From Pseudonocardia kunmingensis (GTDB lineage: Bacteria > Actinomycetota > Actinomycetes > Mycobacteriales > Pseudonocardiaceae): a stretch of 64,000 nt of DNA. The DNA lies in NCBI RefSeq assembly GCF_006716445.1, contig NZ_VFPA01000001.1:310001-374000 (forward strand), read 5' to 3'. The translations under genes and the position numbers were made by a program. This document shows, piece by piece, positions 52,244 to 61,300 of this stretch. The notes under the pieces are model-generated. The model worked only from the letters and a program-made list of their open reading frames with translations, was not told the DNA's origin and searched no databases. Position 1 is the first letter of the stretch. Every line of letters starts with the position of its first letter.

Positions 52244-52381
52244 GGCCCGGCAGCCGCCACTCGCCGCATCCTCCAGCAGGTCCACGACCACGAGCGCGGC
52301 CCGCAGCCGTCGCGCCAGCGGGCGGGCGAGCGCCGACTTGCCGCTGCCCGGCAGCCCGGCCAGCACGACCAGCACGCTCAC
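52220..52381 (-). pseudogene. 3'-truncated P-loop kinase/ATPase gene ending in repeat D4
   Basis: A 53-codon frame starting at GTG 52379-52381 with VSVLVVLAGLPGSGKSALARPLARRL, a good Walker A motif of an AAA/gluconokinase-like protein, then VVVDLLEDA. After about 43 residues the frame enters D4, which supplies the last seven codons (VAHRLRC) and the stop. Complete relatives are about 150-200 aa, and no continuation is found downstream, so the 3' part is lost. Its start overlaps the RNA methyltransferase stop by GTGA, so the remnant is still likely to be translated. Confidence 0.65.
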
Positions 52382-53556
52382 GCGCGGCCCAGCAGCGCGA
52401 CCGACTCGAAGTGGTGCGTCATCGGGAACGCGTCGAACGCCCGCAGCCCGTCGAGCCGGTACCCGCGGTCGGCGAACAGCGCGACGTCGCGGGCGAGCGC
52501 CGCCGGGTCGCACGCCACGTGCACCACGCGGTCCGGCTCGCGGGCGCAGAGGGCCTCGACGAGCGCCCGGCCCAGCCCCCGCCGCGGGGGATCGGCCACG
52601 ACGACGTCGGGACGGGCCGTGAGGCCGCCCAGCACCTGCTCGACCCGGCCCGGCCGCCAGTCCACCTGGGGCAGGTCGGCCAGCGCGGCGCGCCCGTCGG
52701 CCACGGCCTGGCGCGAGGACTCGACAACGGTGACCGCGCCGTCGCGTCCGACCTGCGCGGCGAGCACCGCGGCGAAGAGCCCGACGCCGCCGTAGAGGTC
52801 CCACGCCGTGCCGCCGGCCGGCGCGTCCGCCCACTCGGCCACCACGGCGGCGAGCGCGTCGGGCAGCGCCGGGTGGACCTGCCAGAAGACGCCAGGGGTG
52901 AGCCGCCACTCCCGCCCCGCGGCGCGCTGGACCACCGGCCCGCCGGCGCCGATCTCGGCGCCGACGTGCACGGCTCCCGCGGCGTCGACGGCCACCTCGA
53001 CCTCGCCGCCCGGGTCGAACCGGTGTTCCAGGACCGGCGGCAGCGCTCCCGCGGGCGCGATCGGGCAGTCCGCGATCGGCAGGACGTCGTGACTGCGGTG
53101 CGCGCGCAGCCCGGGACGACCCTGGGCGTCGACGGCCAGCCGCACCCGGTGGCGCCAGCCGAGCGCGCCGCCCGGCAGCTCCTCGACCTCCACCGCCCGC
53201 TCGATGCCGGCGAGCCTGCGCAGCTGCTCGGCGAGCACCTCGCCCTTGAGCGCGCGCTGCAGGGCCGGGTCGGCGTGCTGGAAGTCGCAGCCGCCGCAGC
53301 CGCCCGCCCGCGCCCACGCGCACGGGGCGGGCACGCGCTGCGGCGCCGCCTCCCGCACGGACACGGCGTCGGCGCGGCAGAAACCTCCGCCGCCGTCCTC
53401 GACGACGACGGCGATCACCCGCTCCCCCGGCAGCGCGTGCCGGACGAACACCACCCGGCCCTCGTGCCGGGCCACGCAGTGCCCGCCGTGGGCGACGGGC
53501 CCGACCTCGAGCTCGAGCACGCGGTCGGTCCAGTCGAGCCGTTCGGTGGTGCTCAC
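52378..53556 (-). CDS. TRAM-domain SAM-dependent RNA methyltransferase (TrmA/RlmD family)
   Basis: 392 aa, uridine-C5 methyltransferase type. N-terminal TRAM domain (LELEVGPVAHGGHCVARHEGRVVFVRHALPGE), iron-sulfur cysteines CAWARAGGCGGCDFQH with a further Cys in IADCPI, SAM-binding DLYGGVGLFAAVLA, ADPPRRGLG and the catalytic Cys in VHVACDPAALARD. The exact target (tRNA U54 or 23S rRNA) cannot be told. GTG 53554-53556 overlaps the permease stop by 4 nt. Corresponds in position to Rv2689c of M. tuberculosis. Confidence 0.93.
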   Translation of the reverse strand: MSTTERLDWTDRVLELEVGPVAHGGHCVARHEGRVVFVRHALPGERVIAVVVEDGGGGFCRADAVSVREAAPQRVPAPCAWARAGGCGGCDFQHADPALQRALKGEVLAEQLRRLAGIERAVEVEELPGGALGWRHRVRLAVDAQGRPGLRAHRSHDVLPIADCPIAPAGALPPVLEHRFDPGGEVEVAVDAAGAVHVGAEIGAGGPVVQRAAGREWRLTPGVFWQVHPALPDALAAVVAEWADAPAGGTAWDLYGGVGLFAAVLAAQVGRDGAVTVVESSRQAVADGRAALADLPQVDWRPGRVEQVLGGLTARPDVVVADPPRRGLGRALVEALCAREPDRVVHVACDPAALARDVALFADRGYRLDGLRAFDAFPMTHHFESVALLGRA

Positions 53557-55619
53557 GGTCGCCGCTGGCCCGCTGCCGACTTGGGTGGGGCCGCCTTCGC
53601 CGGGGACGGCGCCGCCGCGGTGTCGTCGCGGGTGACGGGTTCGTAGCCGCGCCGCGAGGACCCGGGCGGGGTCTCCGGACGGCGGGCCACCACGCGCTCC
53701 GACGAGCGCAGCTGCCACGGCACGCTCGTGACCATCACGCCGGGCTGGAACAGCAGCCTGCCCTTGAGCCGCAGCGCGCTCTGGTTGTGCAGGATCTGCT
53801 CCCACCAGTGGCCGACGACGTACTCGGGGATGAACACGGTGACGACGTCGCGGGGGTTGTCGCTGCGGATCCGCTTGACGTAGTCCAGCACCGGCTTGGT
53901 GATCTCCCGGTACGGCGACTCCACGACCTTGAGCGGCACCGGCAGCCTGCGCTTGTCCCAGTCGCGCATCAGCCGCTTGGTGTCGGCGTCGTCGACGTTG
54001 ACCGTGACGGCCTCCAGCACGTCCGGCCGGGTGGCGCGGGCGTAGGCGAGCGCGCGCAACGTGGGCTTGTGCAGCGTGGAGACCAGCACGATCGCGTGGT
54101 TGCGCGAGGGCAGCACGGTGTCCGGCTCGCCGGCCACCAGCTCGGCCGACACGCGGTCGTAGTGCCGCCGGATCGCCTGCATCATCACGAAGAACACGGC
54201 CATCGCGGCGATGGCGATCCAGGCGCCGCGGGTGAACTTGGTGAGCAGCACGACGACCAGCACGACGCCGGTCATCACGGCCCCGAACCCGTTGATCGCC
54301 CGCGAGCGCTGCATCCGGCGCCGGGCGGCGGGGTCGGTCTCCCGGGCGAGCAGCCGGTTCCAGTGCCGCAGCATCCCGGCCTGGCTGAGCGTGAACGAGG
54401 TGAACACGCCGACCGTGTAGAGCGCGATGAGGCGCGTGACCTCGGCCTGGAACCCGACGACCAGCACGATCGCGACGGCGGCGAGCACGATGATGCCGTT
54501 GGAGTAGGCGAGCCGGTCGCCGCGGGTGTGCAGCTGTCGAGGCAGGTAGCGGTCCTGCGACAGGATCGACCCGAGCACCGGGAAGCCGTTGTAGGCGGTG
54601 TTGGCCGCGAGCACCAGGATCAGCGCGGTGACCACCACGACGAAGTAGAAGCCGGGGCGGAAGTCGTCGAACACCGCGTCGGCGAGCTGCGCCACCAGCG
54701 TCTGCTGCACGTAGCCGGGAGGGCCGCCGACGATCTGCTCGGCCGGGTTCTCGGCGATCTTTGCCCCGGTGAGCTGCGCGAGCACGATGAGACCGGAGAA
54801 CAGCGCCACCGAGATCCCGCCGAGCAGCAGCAGCGTGGTGGCAGCGTTGCGGGACTTCGGCTTGCGGAACGCGGGCACGCCGTTGCTGATCGCCTCGACG
54901 CCGGTGAGCGCCGCGCAGCCCTGGGTGAACGAGCGCAGCACGAGCAGCGCCAGCGCGAGGCCGGTGAGGGCGTCGCCCTCCGCGATCAGCTCGAGGTCGG
55001 CGCTGGGTGCGCGCACGTCCTCGCCGAACACCAGGATGCGGGTCAGGCCCCAGATGATCATCGATCCGACGCCCAGCATGAACGCGTAGGTCGGGATCGC
55101 GAACGCGACGCCCGACTCGCGCACGCCGCGCAGGTTGATGGCGGTGAGCAGCAGGATCGCCGCCACCGCGAACGCCGTCCTGTTCTCGGCGACGACCGGG
55201 ATCAGCGCCCCGATGTTCGCCGACGCTGCGGAGATCGAGACCGCGACCGTGAGCGTGTAGTCGACGAGCAGCGCGCTCGCCACCGTGAGCCCGGCGCGAC
55301 GCCCGAGGTTCACCGTCGCCACCTCGTAGTCGCCGCCGCCCGAGGGGTAGGCGTGCACGTTCTGCCGGTAGCTCGTGACCACCGTGAGCAGCACGACGAC
55401 GACGGCGAGGCCGACCCAGGGCGAGAACACGTACGCGGACAGCCCGGCGATCGACAGCGTCAGGAAGATCTCCTCGGGCGCGTAGGCGACCGAGGACATG
55501 GCGTCGGAGGCGAAGACGGGCAGCGCGACCCGCTTCGGGAGCAGGGTGTGGGCGAGACGGTCGCTGCGCTGCGGCCGCCCGACGAGGACGCGCTTGACCG
55601 CGACGCCGAGCTTGGGCAC
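53553..55619 (-). CDS. APC-superfamily permease, KimA-like, with cytosolic C-terminal domain
   Basis: 688 aa. About twelve membrane helices in residues 30-470 (FASDAMSSVAYAPEEIFLTL, YPSGGGDYEVATVNLG, TGVEAISNGVPAFRKPKSRNA), then a 180-residue soluble domain (HAIVLVSTLHKPTLRALAYARA ... VVTVFIPEYVVGHWWEQILHNQSALRLK) resembling universal-stress-type folds, and a disordered Pro/Arg tail. KimA of Bacillus is a K+/H+ symporter with this architecture. Divergent placement next to ceoB and ceoC (TrkA-type K+ gating proteins) supports potassium transport. ATG 55617-55619. Position matches Rv2690c. Confidence 0.9.
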   Translation of the reverse strand: MPKLGVAVKRVLVGRPQRSDRLAHTLLPKRVALPVFASDAMSSVAYAPEEIFLTLSIAGLSAYVFSPWVGLAVVVVLLTVVTSYRQNVHAYPSGGGDYEVATVNLGRRAGLTVASALLVDYTLTVAVSISAASANIGALIPVVAENRTAFAVAAILLLTAINLRGVRESGVAFAIPTYAFMLGVGSMIIWGLTRILVFGEDVRAPSADLELIAEGDALTGLALALLVLRSFTQGCAALTGVEAISNGVPAFRKPKSRNAATTLLLLGGISVALFSGLIVLAQLTGAKIAENPAEQIVGGPPGYVQQTLVAQLADAVFDDFRPGFYFVVVVTALILVLAANTAYNGFPVLGSILSQDRYLPRQLHTRGDRLAYSNGIIVLAAVAIVLVVGFQAEVTRLIALYTVGVFTSFTLSQAGMLRHWNRLLARETDPAARRRMQRSRAINGFGAVMTGVVLVVVLLTKFTRGAWIAIAAMAVFFVMMQAIRRHYDRVSAELVAGEPDTVLPSRNHAIVLVSTLHKPTLRALAYARATRPDVLEAVTVNVDDADTKRLMRDWDKRRLPVPLKVVESPYREITKPVLDYVKRIRSDNPRDVVTVFIPEYVVGHWWEQILHNQSALRLKGRLLFQPGVMVTSVPWQLRSSERVVARRPETPPGSSRRGYEPVTRDDTAAAPSPAKAAPPKSAAGQRRP

Positions 55620-55686
55620 GGCGAAAGCCTATGCGGTGCGGGGCGCGACGACGCGATAGCGTTCCCACGACCCGGGGAGGAAGTGC

Positions 55687-56349
55687 GTGTACGTCGTCAT
55701 CATGGGGTGCGGCCGCGTCGGCTCGGCCCTCTCGGCCGGGCTCGAGCGGCTCGGGCACGAGGTCGCCGTGATCGACCGCAGCCGACAGGCCTTCCGCAGG
55801 CTCAGCCCCGACTTCCGCGGCACCCAGGTCGTCGGCGAGGGCTACCACCGCGAGGTGCTCGTCGAGGCCGGGGTCGAGCGCGCCCAGGCGTTCGCGGCCG
55901 TCTCCAGCGGCGACAACTCCAACATCATCTCCGCACGCGTCGCGCGTGAGACGTTCGGCGTCGAACGCGTCGTCGCCCGCATCTACGACGCGAAGCGCGC
56001 CGCCGTCTACGAGCGGCTCGGCATCCCGACGGTCGCGACCGTGCCCTGGAGCACCGACCGGCTGATGCGGATGCTGCTGCCCGACGGCGTCGCCTCGGCC
56101 TGGCGGGAGCCGACCGGCACCGTCGCGATCCTGCCGCTGCCCGTGCACGAGGAGTGGGTGGGCCGCTCGGTGCGGGAGCTCGAGACCACCACCGGCTGCC
56201 GGGTGGCGTTCATCGTGCGCTTCGGCACCGGCGTGCTGCCCGGCCCCGACACCGCCGTGCAGGCCGAGGACACCGTCTACGTGGCCGCGGTGTCGGGCAC
56301 GGTCAGCGACGTCACGACGGCCGCCGCCGCGCCGCCGCAGGAAGGCTGA
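55687..56349 (+). CDS. ceoB: TrkA-type potassium uptake regulatory protein CeoB
   Basis: 220 aa, RCK_N Rossmann domain (VVIMGCGRVGSALSAGLERLGHEVAVIDR, GCGRVG nucleotide loop) followed by an RCK_C domain (WVGRSVRELETTTGCRVAFIVR). Binds NAD(H) or nucleotides and gates a membrane K+ transporter. GTG 55687-55689. The next gene is a paralogue, 4 nt away, as in Rv2691-Rv2692. The APC permease is divergent with a 67-nt shared promoter region and is the likely partner. Confidence 0.95.
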   Translation: MYVVIMGCGRVGSALSAGLERLGHEVAVIDRSRQAFRRLSPDFRGTQVVGEGYHREVLVEAGVERAQAFAAVSSGDNSNIISARVARETFGVERVVARIYDAKRAAVYERLGIPTVATVPWSTDRLMRMLLPDGVASAWREPTGTVAILPLPVHEEWVGRSVRELETTTGCRVAFIVRFGTGVLPGPDTAVQAEDTVYVAAVSGTVSDVTTAAAAPPQEG

Positions 56350-56353
56350 TCGG

Positions 56354-57025
56354 ATGCGCATCGCGATCGCGGGTGCCGGCGCCGTCGGCCGTTCCATCGC
56401 GCTGGAGCTCGTGGAGAACTCCCACCGGGTGATGCTGATCGAGCGCGAGCTGGCGAACATCGAGCCGGAGGCGGTGGAGCGCGCCGAGTGGGTGCACGCC
56501 GACGCCTGCGAGCTGGCCTCCCTCGAGGAGGCCGGGATGGAGAGCTGCGACGTCGTCATCGCCGCCACCGGGGACGACAAGGTCAACCTCGTGGTCTCGC
56601 TGCTGGCGAAGACCGAGTTCGCGGTGCGGCGCGTCGTCGCGCGGGTGAACGACCCCCGCAACGAGTGGCTGTTCAGCGAGAACTGGGGCGTCGACGTCGC
56701 CGTCTCCACGCCACGGCTGCTGGCCGCGCTCGTGGAGGAGGCCGTGGCCGTCGGCGACCTCGTGCGGCTGATGACGTTCCGGCAGGGTCAGGCCAACCTC
56801 GTGGAGGTCACCCTCCCCGAGGACACCCCGCTCGCCGGGCGGCCGGTCAAGGCCCTGCAACTGCCCCCCGACTCGGCGCTGGTGGTGATCCTGCGCGGCG
56901 GTCGCGTGATCGTCCCGCAGTCGGACGACGCGCTGGAGCCGGGCGACGAGCTGCTGTTCGTGGCCACCGCCGCCGTGGAGGAGGAGATCCGCGCCGCCCT
57001 GGCCCGGGAATCGGGATTCGCATGA
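56354..57025 (+). CDS. ceoC: TrkA-type potassium uptake regulatory protein CeoC
   Basis: 223 aa, RCK_N with IAIAGAGAVGRSIALELVENSHRVMLIER, AATGDDKVNLVVSLLAKTEF, and RCK_C with NLVEVTLPEDTPLAGRPVKALQLP ... ALEPGDELLFVATAAVEEEI. It should form a hetero-oligomer with CeoB. ATG 56354. The last codons and stop (GFA*) lie inside element F2, so the extreme C-terminus may have been replaced by the repeat. Confidence 0.95.
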   Translation: MRIAIAGAGAVGRSIALELVENSHRVMLIERELANIEPEAVERAEWVHADACELASLEEAGMESCDVVIAATGDDKVNLVVSLLAKTEFAVRRVVARVNDPRNEWLFSENWGVDVAVSTPRLLAALVEEAVAVGDLVRLMTFRQGQANLVEVTLPEDTPLAGRPVKALQLPPDSALVVILRGGRVIVPQSDDALEPGDELLFVATAAVEEEIRAALARESGFA

Positions 57026-57081
57026 CGAACGGCACTTTCGTCGGCTAGGTACCGACGAGAGTGCCGTTCGTCCGGGTGGGA
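57014..57081. repeat. 68-bp palindromic element F2
   Basis: Identical to F1 (31372-31439) over 68 bp but reversed. Stem GACGAACGGCACTTTCGTCG with its complement and 7-nt centre CTAGGTA, between the convergent ceoC and DUF3159 genes; the ceoC stop lies inside. Probable terminator. Confidence 0.9.
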
Positions 57082-57082
57082 G

Positions 57083-57733
57083 CTAGGTCGCTGAGGGCTC
57101 CCGGCCCGCCCTGCGGACCGCCCAGACCGTGCCCAGCAGCGCGAGCCCGACCAGCGGGTAGCCCATCGCGAGCCGGGCGATGCCGAGCCAGGTCTCCTCG
57201 TCGGCGTTGTAGAGCCAGCCCTGCACGACCACGCGGGCGGCGAACACGAGCGTCCAGAGGATGCTGGCGAACGTGTAGGCCCGCAGCAGCCGCCGGTCGG
57301 CGCGCCAGGACTGGTCGTGGCCGTTGATGCCGTGCCACACCACGCCGGCCAGCGGCCAACGGACCAGCACCGACACCAGGAACGCCAGCCCGCACACGGC
57401 GCTGAACAGCAGCCCGGGCAGGTAGAAGCCGCGGGCCTCGCCGGTGCGGTAGGCGATGAACGCGGCGATCCCGACCGCGAACAACCCCGACACGGCCGGT
57501 TGCAGCGCCTGCTTGCGCACGAGCCGCCAGACCGCGATCGCGACGCCTGCCACGATCGCGGCGATCAGCGCGGGCTGCAGCCCGGCCACGATGTTCGCGA
57601 CGACGAAGACCGCGACCGGGATGGTGGAGGCGACGACGCCCTGCACACCGCCCATCTGCTCCAGCAGCGGTGGGAACTCGCGCTCGCGGGGCTCGCCGTC
57701 GATCTCGGGGTCCGGGGTGGGGCCTGGAGTCAC
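57083..57733 (-). CDS. DUF3159 membrane protein
   Basis: 216 aa. After a charged N-terminus (PEIDGEPREREFPPLLEQMGG) come about six hydrophobic segments (GVVASTIPVAVFVVANIVAG, LIAAIVAGVAIAVWRLV, GFYLPGLLFSAVCGLAFLVSVLVRWPLAGVVW, WTLVFAARVVVQGWLY). The DUF3159 family is actinobacterial and uncharacterised; it corresponds to Rv2693c in the same order beside ceoC. ATG start 57731-57733. Its stop adjoins element F2. Confidence 0.92.
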   Translation of the reverse strand: MTPGPTPDPEIDGEPREREFPPLLEQMGGVQGVVASTIPVAVFVVANIVAGLQPALIAAIVAGVAIAVWRLVRKQALQPAVSGLFAVGIAAFIAYRTGEARGFYLPGLLFSAVCGLAFLVSVLVRWPLAGVVWHGINGHDQSWRADRRLLRAYTFASILWTLVFAARVVVQGWLYNADEETWLGIARLAMGYPLVGLALLGTVWAVRRAGREPSAT

Positions 57734-57755
57734 GGCGCTCCTCGGTGTCGGCTGC

Positions 57756-58139
57756 TCAGGTCGTACTCGCCTGGCAGATCTCGTAGTAGGGGTTGTAGAG
57801 CACCTTCCGGCCGTCCCGCAGGGCGAGCCGCCCGCGCACCCGCATGGTGCGGCCCGGCTCGATGCCGGGAATCCGGCGCCTGCCGAGCCAGATCAGCGTG
57901 ACGCCGTCGGTGCCGTCGAACAGCTCCGCCTCCAGGGAGGCATCGGCGTTCTGTGGCCGGAACTCTACGCTCCGCAACCGGCCCAGCATCGTGACCTCCT
58001 GCCCGCAGGCGCAGTCGGACGCGCGCTGCGCCCCCGACTTCTGCGCACCCGCAGAGAGGTCGTCGGCATCGAGCTCGTCGACGTCACTGGTCAGCCTGCG
58101 CAGCATGCGGCGGAAAGCACCGCCATCGGTGCTGGTCAT
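57756..58139 (-). CDS. OB-fold nucleic acid-binding protein
   Basis: 127 aa with one OB-fold: VTMLGRLRSVEFRPQ, LEAELFDGTDGVTLIWLGRRRIPGI, GRTMRVRGRLALRDGRKVLYNPYYEI. Matches the Rv2694c position and type. It may bind single-stranded nucleic acid, unproven. ATG 58137-58139; upstream is a 188-bp gap with a plausible promoter but no gene, where an Rv2695-like gene stands in M. tuberculosis. Same strand as the DUF3159 gene, 22 nt before it. Confidence 0.9.
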   Translation of the reverse strand: MTSTDGGAFRRMLRRLTSDVDELDADDLSAGAQKSGAQRASDCACGQEVTMLGRLRSVEFRPQNADASLEAELFDGTDGVTLIWLGRRRIPGIEPGRTMRVRGRLALRDGRKVLYNPYYEICQASTT

Positions 58140-58327
58140 GTCTCCCCCAGCTCGAGACCCGTTAGCGACACCAAGCGTAACCCCCGGGAAACGTCCTCCG
58201 CTGGCCACACGGCTGCTCGTGCCACCCATCGCGGTCCCTGCGCCGAACGGTCGCCCGGCCGCGCCGTGGTGCGGGCGACGCGTGCACCGACCGTGGCCGG
58301 CCGGGTGGTGATGGTCGTCATCGCAGG

Positions 58328-61300
58328 TCAGGACTCCCTGTGGTGGCGGCCACGGGGGCGGCCGGGGTCGATGTCGTCGAGCAGGGTGCGCAGGCGCTCG
58401 GTCGGGGGCGCAGCCTCGCTCCCGCCGGAGTGCCGCCCGCCCGGCCGCTCCGCGGCCTCGGAGTCGAACCGGTCGAGGAACGCCGCCCACGACGGGTCCT
58501 GCTCGCCGGTCTCGATGAGGTACTCCGACCCGAGGGTGCGGCGGCCGCCGCGGTCGGTGTCGCGGCCCCACCCCTCGTCGGGCGCGGGGCGCTCCGGCTC
58601 GAGCAGCCACGGCTCGGTCGGCGCGCCACCCGGCTCCGGTGCGGCGCGCCGGCGCCGCCGCCCGCCGCTCGGCGGGACGTCCGGCCCCGGCTGCAGACCG
58701 AACGGGTCCTGCGGCTCCGGCCGCTCGGCGGAACCGGACCCACCGCGCCTGCCGCCCACCCCGCTCGGCGCGCCGAGGGGGTCCGCGTTCCACGGCTCGT
58801 CGGGGCGGGACCGCGCCGGGTCGACGCCGTCCGGCCCGCCGAGCCCGGTCGCCCACCCGTCGTCGGGGTCCGGCTCGCGCCGGCGCCGCCGCCCGCCCGG
58901 GCGGGAACCGCCGGCAGGCGTGCCGGTGTCCCAGGGCCGCTCGTCGCCGGGCCATGCCGCGGATTCCGTCGTCGCCTCCACCGGCCCGCCCCGTCCGGCC
59001 GACCACGACGGGCTGGGGATCGGGTCCGGGTTCGCGGGACGGTCCCACCGCGCCGGCTCGTTCGCGTCCGGACGGGCGCCCCGTCCCTGCGGTCCCTCGT
59101 ACGCGCCGGCCGTTGTCCACGCGTCGTCCGAGGCGAGCGTCGGGTCGGCCCGGCGGCGGTCGCGTGCCTCGGGCCCGTCCGGGAGCCTGGTCCCCTGGCT
59201 CCAGGCGTCGCCGGAGATCGCGGTGGTGGGGACGTCGACCGCGAGCGGGTCGGTGTCACGGCGCCGGCGGCGACCGCCCGGCGACGCGGGCGGGAACGCC
59301 GGTTCCCCGGTTGCGTCCGGAACACCCGGGACCGCGGGCTCCTGCAGGTACCGGCGCCCCGTTCCGAGCACGCCGGCCGGCCCGGCGTCCGGTTCGCGCA
59401 GGTGCCGCCGTCCGGTCCCGGACACCGCGTCGGCGTCCGTGGCCGGTTCTCGCAGCGCCCGTCGGCCGGTCCCCGACACGCCCCCGTGATCCGCAGCGGG
59501 CTCCCGCAACGCGCGACGACCCGCCCCCGACACCTCGGCTGCGCCCGCACCCGGCTCCCAGGACGCCCGGCGGCCGGTCCCCGGCAGGCCCTCGCCACCT
59601 GCAGCGGGCTCCGGCAACGCGCGACGCCCGGTCGCCGACACACCGTCCGCAACCGGAGACGGCTCCCGCAACGCGCGACGACCCGTCGCCGACACACCGG
59701 CCCCATCCGGAGACGGCTCCCGCAAGGCGCGACGACCGGTCCCCGACACACCGTCCGCAACCGGAGACGGCTCCCGCAACGCGCGACGACCCGTCGCCGA
59801 CACACCGGCCCCATCCGGAGACGGCTCCCGCAAGGCGCGACGACCGGTCCCCGAGACACCGGCCGCACCCGGAGACGGCTCCCGCAACGCGCGGCGGCCG
59901 GTCCCCGACACACCGCCATCCACCGCGGGCTCCCGTAGCGCCCGCCGGCCCGTCTCCGACACAGCCCCGACATCCCCAACCGGCTCCCGCAAGGCGCGAC
60001 GCCCGGTCCCCGACACGCCGGGCTCCCGCAACGCCCGCCGGCCCGTCTCCGACACAGCCCCGGCATCCGCAACCGGCTCCGGCAACGCGCGGCGGCCTGT
60101 CCACGACGGTTCCGGCCCGGCGGCGTCGGGCTCGCGCAACCGGCGCCGACCCGTCGCCGACACATCGGCCACGCCCGCATCCGACTCGGGCAGGGCTCGC
60201 CACCCGGTCCCAGGGGCGCCGGTGGCGTCCGGCTCGTGCAACCGCCGCCGGCCCGTCCCGGACACACCACGGCCATCGGCAGCGGGCTCCCGCAGCGCCC
60301 GCCGGGCCGTGCCGGACACGCCCGCGTCCGGCTCCCGCAGCGCCCGCCGGCCCGTCGCCGGCTCCTCCGTCGCGGGCGCCTCGGGCTCCCGCAACGCTCG
60401 CCGCCCGGTCCCCGACGGGCCGTCCGCGGCCTCCGGCTCCCACGGGTGGCGCCGTCCCGGGTCGGCCGCCGGCGGATCCCCGAGCAGGCGCCTGCCCGCG
60501 GGGGCGCCTGCGGCGGCCCCGAACGGGTCCTGTTCGTCAGGCGGGCGTCCGCCGGCCGGACCGGCGCCGAGGTCGGCCGCGGGCACCGGCTCGTCCCGCA
60601 GGCGGCGACGTCCAGCGGGGGCGGGCTCGGGTGCCGCGGCGGCGCCGTACCCCTCGTCGAGCGGCTCACGCATCCGGCGGCGGCCGCCGACCACGGGCTC
60701 GGCCCCCGTGCCCGGCTCGCGTACGCGGCGCCGCCCACCTGGGGCGGGATCGTGCGGGCGCACCGCACCGGCGGGCGGGAGCTCGGCAGGCGGCAGCCCG
60801 TCGAGCCCGGCCGGAGCCGGGCCGTCCGCCTCGGGCGCCTCCGGCCGGGACCGCCACGACGCCGCGGCCGCACGCCGGGCCGACGGCGCCTGCTCGCGCA
60901 GAGGGGCGTCCGGTCCCGGCCCCGTCGGGATCGTCGACGCCGCGGGGGCGGCGGGGTACGCGCCGGTCCCGGCGGAGCGCTCGGCCTCCGCCTGCACAGC
61001 CCGCTCCTGCGCCGCCGCGAGCTGCGCGGCCTTCTGCTGGGCCGCCTTCTGCTGGGCCGCCTTCTTCTGGGCCGCCTTCCGCTGCGCCGCCTTCTTCCGC
61101 GCCGCCTCGAGGACCGCCTTCTTCTGCGCGGCCTCGCGGGCGGCTTCCCGGGCCGCCTCCTCCTCGCCCTGCTCCGGCTTCCGGGCGCCCGCCGTGGCGA
61201 CCGCCGGCTTCCGGGCCGCCGACTTCCGGGGCGCCGACTTCCGGGCCGCCTTCCCCCCGGCCTCCTCCGCCCCCTGCGCGCTCGCGGCGGCCTCGGCCAG

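Noticed and set aside
51859..53646. 595-codon plus-strand frame across the RNA methyltransferase gene
   Set aside because: Shadow of tex and of the TRAM methyltransferase; no family pattern.
59340..60470. Possible CRISPR array (regular repeats)
   Set aside because: Repeats and spacers are both coding, of about 54-bp period with no constant repeat plus unique spacers, and no cas genes are present.
59256..60873. Long repetitive frames on both strands within the DUF3710 gene
   Set aside because: They arise because the 54-bp repeat is open in several frames; only the minus-strand frame contains DUF3710 and conserved ends.
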